Virus record (IMG/VR): IMGVR_UViG_3300046009_007703
Span: 1 to 21,604 of that record
Strand: one strand, 5' to 3'
DNA length: 21,604 nucleotides
From: a virus
Below, piece after piece: positions 15,612 to 21,604 of the stretch. Made by a program: the position numbers and the translations under genes. The number at the start of each line of letters is the position of its first letter. The first letter of the stretch is position 1. The notes beneath the pieces were generated by a model. It was not told where the DNA came from. It was given only the letters and a program-made list of their open reading frames with translations, and made no database searches.

Positions 15612-16530
15612 TAATCTTTGAAAACAGTTTATATCTATAAATATCATTTTCAGTAACTATATTGCTATTATTTATATATTCCCATACATTTTTAGTTCCT
15701 AATGAAGATGGGTCTTCTCCTACAGGCATATTAACAAAGTATGGATTCTTTCCAACATCTAAAACATATTTTGCTATTTTCAATATGGAATCTAATTCTC
15801 CACCATCTAATGCTATATAAAAATTTTGGCAAGATGAACTAACAATCCTCTCCTTTACCTTATCATTAAGAAATTTTCCAAATAAAGGTATAGCATTTCT
15901 CTTTACTGCAATCGCATCAAAAATACCTTCCACAATAACTATATCATGACTCCAATCTATTATAGATTCTAAAAATACTTTATCTTTAGAGCATTTAGGA
16001 TTGTTATACTTATTAGTTACTATATTTTTAGATATGTAATAGTTTAAATTAAAAGAACTATCATAACTTGGTATAACTATGCTATCAGTAGTGTTATCTT
16101 CTGCGTATCCTATATTATACTTTATGATATCATCATCTGATACATTTCTCGATTTCAAATAATTTCGTAATCTGTTAGTATAGAAATTATCAATACATTT
16201 ATCAAATGGAATAAAATTACTAGGTAAGCTTACATTTTCATCAGTGCTCTTCTCAAATCTAACATTAGTATTTTCTAATTTAGAAATCTTTGCAATATCG
16301 CTGCTTTCAGCAGATACTTTACGTAACAATTTAGTTAGGGTGTTACCACTTGACTTGCATACCCAACAATTCCATAGCCCACTGCTTAACTCAATCTCTA
16401 GTTTCTTTTTGTGATGATTACAGAATGGACATGCAAGTGCTACATTCGTAGAACTCCTAGGTGAATAATCACCTAAATATTTACTAACTATTCGGAGCTT
16501 TTCTGTTTGCTCCATGGTGTAACTGCTCAT
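15604..16530 (-). CDS. DNA primase: zinc-ribbon plus TOPRIM domain, T4 gp61-like
   Basis: Primases lay RNA primers for replication. This 308-residue protein (T4 gp61 has 342) shows an N-terminal zinc ribbon with Cys34-x2-Cys37 (ACPFCNHH) and Cys55-x2-Cys58 (WNCWVCKSSGN). An RNAP-basic/TOPRIM core follows. It has Glu201 in IVIVEGIFDAIAV, the acidic ALDGGELD (240-247, Asp242 and Asp247), and GEDPSSLG (271-278). Residues 112-146 carry the common RNYLKSRNVSDDDIIKYNIGYA linker. No helicase domain is fused and no helicase gene is in view. Its ATG overlaps the GIY-YIG-like gene by 4 nt (ATGA), so the two are translationally coupled. An internal Met6 is an alternative start, but the ATGA overlap supports the longer form. 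Confidence 0.85.
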   Translation of the reverse strand: MSSYTMEQTEKLRIVSKYLGDYSPRSSTNVALACPFCNHHKKKLEIELSSGLWNCWVCKSSGNTLTKLLRKVSAESSDIAKISKLENTNVRFEKSTDENVSLPSNFIPFDKCIDNFYTNRLRNYLKSRNVSDDDIIKYNIGYAEDNTTDSIVIPSYDSSFNLNYYISKNIVTNKYNNPKCSKDKVFLESIIDWSHDIVIVEGIFDAIAVKRNAIPLFGKFLNDKVKERIVSSSCQNFYIALDGGELDSILKIAKYVLDVGKNPYFVNMPVGEDPSSLGTKNVWEYINNSNIVTENDIYRYKLFSKINM

Positions 16531-16934
16531 ATTCGACCTTTATAAAACTTTCCTAATATGTTAATGTTCAGATAATTATCTTTCTCTAAAACTTCTCTTA
16601 TAAATTGATACTTCGTTTCCAAGTATGTCAATTCAATTTTGGAATAGGCAAATATAAGTATTTCTCTTTTAAATTCAGAATGTTTTTTTTCTTTTAGTAG
16701 ATTTTTTATTACATCATTAGAACCGTAATAGCTAATCCAATTTGATTCCTTTTCTACTAATCTCTTTTTCTTTGTTCCTTTTAATGGTGGTAACTTCCTA
16801 TGGTATTTTATAACCTTTTTACCAATATACTTTTTATTTGTAGGAGTGTGAGTAACTTCATATATAAATCCATATACGTCTTCATTCGGCATATCTGATA
16901 CCGTTTTTATTTCTTTACCCTCGAATATCCACAT
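16527..16934 (-). CDS. GIY-YIG-like endonuclease
   Basis: This 135-residue protein has the GIY-YIG fold signature in variant form: GFIYEVT (22-28) as the GIY strand and KKYIGKKV (34-41) as the YIG strand. A Trp/Tyr block follows (NWISYYGSNDVIKNLL, 65-80), then a helix with the catalytic-type Glu106 (TYLETKYQFIREVL) and the closing NYLNINI (120-126). It lacks any DNA-binding C-terminal extension of the I-TevI kind, so it resembles stand-alone phage Seg-type or repair nucleases. It is coupled to the primase gene by an ATGA overlap. Homing, repair or host-DNA attack are all possible. The basic patch KYHRKLPPLKGTKKKR (43-58) may contact DNA. Confidence 0.75.
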   Translation of the reverse strand: MWIFEGKEIKTVSDMPNEDVYGFIYEVTHTPTNKKYIGKKVIKYHRKLPPLKGTKKKRLVEKESNWISYYGSNDVIKNLLKEKKHSEFKREILIFAYSKIELTYLETKYQFIREVLEKDNYLNINILGKFYKGRI

Positions 16935-16952
16935 ATTTTTATATTATTTTTA

Positions 16953-17213
16953 CTAGACGTATTTTGTTAATTCCAATACTACATAACCATTACCTTTTAG
17001 TAATCTATGGTAAACATCTTTTTTTATATAAGTGTTGTCTATCGGCTTAGGTAATTCATTATCTAATTGTATTAACCAATTATCTCCACCGTCTAATACT
17101 TTCAATAACCTATCTTCAGCATCCCTATGCCATACAAGTTCTGAATCATCTATATTTTCTGAGAATAATCTTGTGTATGTGACGTTAGATACTTTATCTT
17201 CTGAGTATACCAT
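16953..17213 (-). CDS. Small cupin-like phage protein
   Basis: This 86-residue protein has a compact all-beta look: YTRLFSENI, then ELVWHRDAEDRLLKVLDGGDNWLIQLDNELP (about 25-55) and VYHRLLKGNGYVVLELTKY at the end. The WHRD, WxxQLDNxLP and YHR marks match a small single-domain cupin-like family that I recall from T4-like phages; no database check was possible. The His residues could bind metal, but no function is known. It starts 9 nt after the previous stop, 18 nt ahead of the GIY-YIG gene, and is likely cotranscribed. Confidence 0.55.
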   Translation of the reverse strand: MVYSEDKVSNVTYTRLFSENIDDSELVWHRDAEDRLLKVLDGGDNWLIQLDNELPKPIDNTYIKKDVYHRLLKGNGYVVLELTKYV

Positions 17214-17222
17214 ATGTTTATA

Positions 17223-17780
17223 TTACCAATATCCTGAATAGTTTCTTCCTCCCCCCAAAGATTTCCAATATCTTGTTATTCTACACGCCCAATATCCTGA
17301 GGATGTTCTATCTGTTTTGTCACTGCAATTATGCCTATCTGCAAATGCTTTCCTCCTTTTAGGGTCATTTAATTTTACAGATAGTTTTCCTCCCCCATCT
17401 TTAGCACCAAACGATACTTTTTTAATATTATCTGATTTAGGGTCTCTGACATATACATAGAATTTTTTACTTCCACCTCTTTTGGGTTTACCTAAATCTA
17501 CATCTTTACCTTGATATTCTGATTCTTGTAATGGCATATCTAAAGGTACTTTCTCTCCCTCATATATACCATACTTACCGATATCTGTGTTTTCTAGTAG
17601 ATGGATGTCATCTTCGCAAAAATTTACTTTATTTTCGAAATGTAATTTCCGACATTCTTCAAATAATTCTAAAAATTTATCAGATGAGTACCTATAAATA
17701 TTTTCCATTATAGGTATTTTATTATCTATGTGGTACTGTAAACCATCCGATACTTTTATAAGTTTTTTTAGTTTTATCAT
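17223..17780 (-). CDS. Basic phage protein with conserved C-terminal RHNC-type domain (prohead/head-associated family)
   Basis: This 185-residue protein has two parts. Residues 1-85 are acidic and helical. Residues about 98-185 are Lys/Gly/Arg-rich (GKPKRGGSKKFYVYVRDPKSDNIKKVSFG, RRKAFADRHNC, TSSGYWACRITRYW, then a Gly-rich end). The DPKRRKAFADRHNC block followed by YWACR is a module that I associate with T4-like phages, sometimes fused to head-protease or capsid genes. Two Cys and a His in it might bind metal. Function is unknown; nucleic-acid or head binding would fit the basic charge. It lies 14 nt after the repeat protein stop. Confidence 0.55.
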   Translation of the reverse strand: MIKLKKLIKVSDGLQYHIDNKIPIMENIYRYSSDKFLELFEECRKLHFENKVNFCEDDIHLLENTDIGKYGIYEGEKVPLDMPLQESEYQGKDVDLGKPKRGGSKKFYVYVRDPKSDNIKKVSFGAKDGGGKLSVKLNDPKRRKAFADRHNCSDKTDRTSSGYWACRITRYWKSLGGGRNYSGYW

Positions 17781-17794
17781 GTAAATTTTATTTT

Positions 17795-20017
17795 TTATCT
17801 ATATTTTTTCTCTGCATTACTTAGCTTTAAATTATTACTTATTTTAAATTTAACTATAGCATTTTTTAATTGTTCAGGAGCTCCGTTAAATGCATCTTCT
17901 TCAATATCTAAATTACCATTTTCTTCAAATACTTTATTAAGAAAGTAATACATTATATCGTCACTTACATATTTATAATTTTCGTCAGCTATAGAATTAC
18001 CACTATCTATAAGATTAGTAAAATGTTTATCTAATTGTTCCTTACTCATTAATTCATACTCATAATCATTAAGTTCATATTCAGAATTTGACCTATTATC
18101 TATATATTCTGATTTTTGTTTAGGAGTTAAAAATTCAAATTCATTTATAGTTAATGCGTCAAATTTACTAAGTTTGAAAGTAATGTCTTTTTCTTTTTGC
18201 TTAGGTGTTGCTGCATCAAATTCGTGTTCTCCTAATCTTTTATTATCTTTTAATATTAAATCAATATACTTTTCTTTTTGTTTAGGTGTTGCTATTCTAA
18301 ATTCTCTGTCTTTCAGTTCTCGTTTAATATTTGAATATTTAGATATTATAGTATCAATATATATTTCTTTTTGCTTAGGAGTTGCTATTTCTAACTCAGG
18401 AGTCGATAGACCATACATATTATCTAATAGATTATCAATTTTTTTATCTAATAGATAATCAATATATTTTTCTTTTGCGTTACCCTTCAAATACTTAACA
18501 AATTCATCAGGCCAATATCTATCATTTTTAATCACTATATCAAGATACTTTAATTGTTGTTTTTCTGTTGCTGCTACTGTTTCATATCCTTTCAATCTTA
18601 TATCTCCATCATTTTCAGCTAATTCTAATACAGAATCTATATATTTTTCTTTTTGATTGTCTGTTGCTTCTTTAAATTCATCTCTACTTAATTTTACTTT
18701 TGTGTTTATCATAATATCTATATGCTTTTCTCTTTGTTCAGGAGTTGCTATCTTCAATTCATAATCTTCTAAACTATTATTATTGTTCATTCTAATATTT
18801 AGATATTTTTGTTGTTGTTCAGGAGTTGCCTCGTCAAGCATATATCTTGGTAACTTTAATTCATTATCTATTACAAAATTTATTATATATACTTTAGAAT
18901 CTTTAGGTGCTCCTTTATATTCAAAGTCTTTTATATACTTTGATTTACTTAAAATCATTTTTATATATTCTTTTTTTTGACTCTGCGATGCAAATGCATA
19001 CTGAAAGTCAAATAGTCTAATCTCTTCTTTTATTAATCTATCGATATATTGTCTTTTATTTTCTAAAGGAAGTGATACGAATTCTGATTTAGATAATCCT
19101 TCTTTATCTTCATCTTTTAATTTTTTTAATGCTCTTGTTCTTATGGTCTCTTTTCCCTCAATTTCACCTCTTTGACTATCTTTGTATAAACATCCTAATC
19201 TTTCATAGCTTCCCGACAACTTTTGTGTTTTTTCCATGTAGTCATCTACCTCATCCATAAATTTTTCAGAATTGGATATTTTACCATAAGTTTTAAGTTC
19301 AGCATATAATACTACGTCTTCTTTATTTTCTGTGTTTATATATGGTTTTATTAAAACTCTTCCTAATGGTTTTTTTAAATTAGTGTCACTAATTGTAGTG
19401 AGATAACATATTATTGAACCTTCTTTTAAATCTAATTTTACATAATGTCTATTGCTTCCTTTAATAACATTCATACAACTGTCCCAATAAGAATCTCTAT
19501 CTGTAGACATTCCTATGATATCATACTTAGCACTTGAAAATACTATCATCAAGTCCTCATCTTTATTTGTAGCACCTTTACCTTTGATAGCTGCATATCT
19601 ATCTAAAAGTTCTTTAGCATCAGGTTCTTTTTTTGATATTTTGTTGAGTGCTTTACCTATTGCTATCTCTTTGTTACTTTTAGTATCTAATGCTACTCCA
19701 TCTTTGTAGTTTTTTATAGAAAAGTCGTAAGGTTCTAATATAGATTGTATTTCAAATTCAGTGGAGTCTTCTGCATATGGAAATGCTATTCTGTATCCAC
19801 GTTTATCAAGTTGACGTGCATTTGGTAATGATTTGAGTTTACTGAATACTTGTTTGATTCTTGTTTCTGCTTCAGGACTTCTTTCTATAGTCATGTATTC
19901 TTTAGCTACTGAGTATGGAACTGCTTCAGTAAGTTTGACATAGTCATATGCTTCAGTGAGTACGTTTAGTATACTTTTTAAGTATATGTCTGTATTTGTA
20001 TGTTTAATCTTTATCAT
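17795..20017 (-). CDS. Repeat protein: conserved N-terminal domain plus about 15 helical 27-residue repeats (downstream paralog)
   Basis: This protein of 740 residues starts from the ATG at 20017-20015. A TTG nine codons upstream is also open, but it overlaps the previous gene more deeply and has no better context. Residues 1-307 form a domain I do not recognise. It contains GMSTDRDSYWDSCMNV (about 169-184), an RHYVKLDLKEGSIICYL strand pair, and KPLGRVLIKPYINT (about 216-229). From about residue 308 to the end run roughly 15 tandem 27-residue units, consensus Leu-x3-Glu-Phe-x2-Ala-Thr-Pro-x-Gln-Lys-Glu-Lys-Tyr-Ile-Asp, predicted as helix pairs (an alpha-solenoid). No signal peptide or membrane segment is seen. 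The start overlaps the stop of its upstream paralog by 14 nt. A binding or scaffold function is inferred from the repeats. Confidence 0.7.
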   Translation of the reverse strand: MIKIKHTNTDIYLKSILNVLTEAYDYVKLTEAVPYSVAKEYMTIERSPEAETRIKQVFSKLKSLPNARQLDKRGYRIAFPYAEDSTEFEIQSILEPYDFSIKNYKDGVALDTKSNKEIAIGKALNKISKKEPDAKELLDRYAAIKGKGATNKDEDLMIVFSSAKYDIIGMSTDRDSYWDSCMNVIKGSNRHYVKLDLKEGSIICYLTTISDTNLKKPLGRVLIKPYINTENKEDVVLYAELKTYGKISNSEKFMDEVDDYMEKTQKLSGSYERLGCLYKDSQRGEIEGKETIRTRALKKLKDEDKEGLSKSEFVSLPLENKRQYIDRLIKEEIRLFDFQYAFASQSQKKEYIKMILSKSKYIKDFEYKGAPKDSKVYIINFVIDNELKLPRYMLDEATPEQQQKYLNIRMNNNNSLEDYELKIATPEQREKHIDIMINTKVKLSRDEFKEATDNQKEKYIDSVLELAENDGDIRLKGYETVAATEKQQLKYLDIVIKNDRYWPDEFVKYLKGNAKEKYIDYLLDKKIDNLLDNMYGLSTPELEIATPKQKEIYIDTIISKYSNIKRELKDREFRIATPKQKEKYIDLILKDNKRLGEHEFDAATPKQKEKDITFKLSKFDALTINEFEFLTPKQKSEYIDNRSNSEYELNDYEYELMSKEQLDKHFTNLIDSGNSIADENYKYVSDDIMYYFLNKVFEENGNLDIEEDAFNGAPEQLKNAIVKFKISNNLKLSNAEKKYR
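19201..19392 (-). repeat. Direct repeat A (near-identical to 21413-21604)
   Basis: This segment matches 21413-21604 at a fixed offset of 2212 nt, with 10 mismatches in 192 nt and no indels. The last 89 nt are identical. It encodes the end of the conserved N-terminal domain of the two paralogs. The downstream repeat arrays are much more divergent, which indicates recent duplication or gene conversion limited to the head segment. Confidence 0.9.
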
Positions 20018-21604
20018 ATTCTTGGTATCTTTCTTTTTGTTCAAGAGTTGCTTCTATATATTCAAAAGAGTTTAATTGTTCCTTGTTATTTATTTTTTTT
20101 TCAATATACTTTTCTTTTTGTTCAGGAGTAGCATCTTTAAACATATCATAACTCAAAATCATATCATATTTTACTGAATAATTTCTAATTATCCAATTAA
20201 TATATTTTTCTTTTTGTTCTTTTGTTGCATATTCAAATTCGTATTTTTGTAATTTATAACCATTTTTTAATTTTATATCAATATATTTTTCTTTTTGTTC
20301 AGGAGTTGCTAAATCTAATTCATAATCAAACAAATTTTTATTATTTTCTATTTTAGAAATAATATATTTTTCTTTTTGTTCTTTTGTTGCTGCATCGTAT
20401 TCATGACTTTGTAAACTTTTGAAGAAAAAATCATCCAATTTTAAATTAATATACTTTTCTATTTGTTCATCAGTCATATATTTAAAGTCAGTTGATGAAA
20501 GTCCCCAATAACTTTCTGATTTTATATTTAAATATTCTGTTCTTGCTTCATTAGATAACAATTCTATTTCACTATCATATAAAGAATCATTCCTAAGAAT
20601 TAACTTAACATATTTTATTTGTTGTTTTGGAGTAGCTATTCTAAGTTCATAGTCTTTTAATCTTTCATTACTGTCTATTAAACCATCAATATATTTTTCT
20701 TTTAAATTTTGTGGCATATACTTAAAATAAGACTCAATAATTCTATATCCTCTTTCTATAATAATATTATAATGTTTTTCTTTTTGTTTTTCTGTTGCTA
20801 TATCAAGTTCGTAGTCTTCTAACGTATTGTATATTATACTATCAATATACTTTTCTTTTAAATTTTGTGACATATACTCAAATGAATACTTATTGAGTCT
20901 TTTTCCGTTTCTTATAACTACATTATAATATTTTTCTCGTTGCTCTTCTGTTGCTAACTTAAGTTCATTGTTGTATAAAAAATTTTCATTTTCTATTTTA
21001 TTATCTAAATGTTTTCCTCTTTGCTCAGGAGTAGCTGCTCTATATTCAGAGTCTTCTAATTCTATACGATTATCTAATTTATAATCTATTATTTCTTTTT
21101 TTGAATCTTTAGGTGCTCCATTAAATAAAAAAGGATATATTCTCATTTTATTTTTAATATGAATTTTTATAATATTTTTCTTTTGACTCTGTGATGCGTA
21201 TGAATACTTAATGGGAAATATAAAACCATCTAACTCTAAATTATTTTTAATAAAATCATCTATACTCTTTCTTTTTATTTCTAATGGAAGTGATACGAAT
21301 TCTGAATCTTCTAGTTCTTCACCATTTTCAAACTTTTTTAATGCTCTTGTTCTTATGGTCTCTTTCCCTTCTATGGTATCTCTATCACTATCATCATATA
21401 AACATCCTAATCTTTCATATCTTCCCGACAACTTTTGTGTTTTTTCCATGTAGTCATCTACTTCATCCATAAATTTTTCAGAATTTGGTATAGAACCGTA
21501 AGTTTTTAGTTCAGGATATAATACTACGTCTTCTTTATTTTCTGTGTTTATATATGGTTTTATTAAAACTCTTCCTAATGGTTTTTTTAAATTAGTGTCA
21601 CTAA
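20004..21604 (-). CDS. Repeat protein, upstream paralog (N-terminus cut by window edge)
   Basis: The reading frame is open from the right edge to a TAA at 20006-20004. The Met at 21470 is internal, because 44 further codons upstream (SDTNLKKPLGRVLIKPY onward) continue the same domain as the downstream paralog. At least 532 residues are visible. The first 96 visible residues match the second half of the paralog's N-terminal domain closely. About 16 tandem 27-residue helical units follow (consensus YEL-x2-ATPEQKEKYID). The first three units share the paralog's SLPLE, ASQSQKK and GAPKDSK variants. Later units differ. Its stop overlaps the next gene. Function is unknown. Confidence 0.7.
   Translation of the reverse strand, partial: SDTNLKKPLGRVLIKPYINTENKEDVVLYPELKTYGSIPNSEKFMDEVDDYMEKTQKLSGRYERLGCLYDDSDRDTIEGKETIRTRALKKFENGEELEDSEFVSLPLEIKRKSIDDFIKNNLELDGFIFPIKYSYASQSQKKNIIKIHIKNKMRIYPFLFNGAPKDSKKEIIDYKLDNRIELEDSEYRAATPEQRGKHLDNKIENENFLYNNELKLATEEQREKYYNVVIRNGKRLNKYSFEYMSQNLKEKYIDSIIYNTLEDYELDIATEKQKEKHYNIIIERGYRIIESYFKYMPQNLKEKYIDGLIDSNERLKDYELRIATPKQQIKYVKLILRNDSLYDSEIELLSNEARTEYLNIKSESYWGLSSTDFKYMTDEQIEKYINLKLDDFFFKSLQSHEYDAATKEQKEKYIISKIENNKNLFDYELDLATPEQKEKYIDIKLKNGYKLQKYEFEYATKEQKEKYINWIIRNYSVKYDMILSYDMFKDATPEQKEKYIEKKINNKEQLNSFEYIEATLEQKERYQEYDKD
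21413..21604 (-). repeat. Direct repeat B (near-identical to 19201-19392)
   Basis: This is the partner of direct repeat A, with 182 of 192 positions identical by hand alignment. The match runs to the very edge of the window, so the true repeat is probably longer. Confidence 0.9.

Noticed and set aside
20018-20044. TTG start nine codons upstream for the downstream repeat protein.
   Set aside because: The ATG at 20017 gives a shorter 14-nt overlap with the upstream gene, and every other gene here starts with ATG.
21468-21470. Met at 21470 as the start of the upstream repeat protein.
   Set aside because: The frame stays open to the window edge and the extra 44 codons match the paralog's N-terminal domain, so this Met is internal.
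19201-21604. Template/variable repeat pair of a diversity-generating retroelement.
   Set aside because: No reverse transcriptase gene is in view, and the ten mismatches between the two copies are not confined to adenines.
1-21604. Stop-codon reassignment, as in some gut phages.
   Set aside because: TAA, TAG and TGA are all used at natural gene ends with tight downstream starts, and no gene needs read-through.

Overview
The window is one strand-coherent, gap-free block of a tailed-phage genome. Every gene I can support lies on the minus strand, so the reading order is right to left. Junctions are ATGA overlaps, zero-gap stop/start pairs or gaps of at most 43 nt. Head genes of T4 (straboviral/myoviral) type are recognisable: prohead protease (gp21 type, cut by the left edge), portal (gp20 type) and large terminase (gp17 type). 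The DNA is strongly AT-rich. Starts lack Shine-Dalgarno motifs and are preceded by A/T-rich leaders, and one of the larger gaps carries a TAnnTTTG-like box. Together this suggests a phage of a Bacteroidetes (Flavobacteriia-like) host, but that is inference. TAA, TAG and TGA all act as stops, so the standard bacterial code applies.

Layout in transcription order. (1) 21604-17795: two tandem paralogous proteins. They share a conserved N-terminal domain of unknown function, followed by about 15-16 copies of a 27-residue helical repeat (consensus around ATPEQKEKYID). The upstream copy is cut by the right edge. (2) 17780-15604: a basic head-protein-like ORF, a small cupin-like protein, a GIY-YIG-like nuclease, and a zinc-finger/TOPRIM primase whose start overlaps the nuclease stop. 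(3) 15575-11699: a 967-residue fibre-like protein with a collagen-like Gly-X-Gln stalk and a C-terminal S74-type self-cleaving chaperone, then a 323-residue mucin-like Thr-Pro-repeat protein with two Cys-containing modules. (4) 11655-7432: four sugar genes, namely a GT60-like GlcNAc transferase, a GT-B/GT4-like transferase, a GT25-family transferase and UDP-galactopyranose mutase. (5) 7395-5250: two phage proteins I do not recognise and a pair of small membrane coiled-coil (spanin-like) proteins. (6) 5249-1: terminase, portal, two proteins of the portal-protease interval (core/scaffold candidates), and the prohead protease.

How it may work together: blocks 5 and 6 make and package the head. 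Block 3 makes adhesin or decoration proteins. Block 4 could make a galactofuranose-containing glycan. Because block 4 directly follows a Thr-Pro mucin-like protein and a collagen-like fibre, I propose that these enzymes glycosylate virion fibres. Remodelling of the host surface is the main alternative. A second notable system is the tandem pair in block 1, whose near-identical head segment sits on divergent repeat arrays, suggesting modular diversification. No RNA gene, CRISPR array, insertion sequence or integrase was seen, and no stretch over 300 bases lacks a gene.
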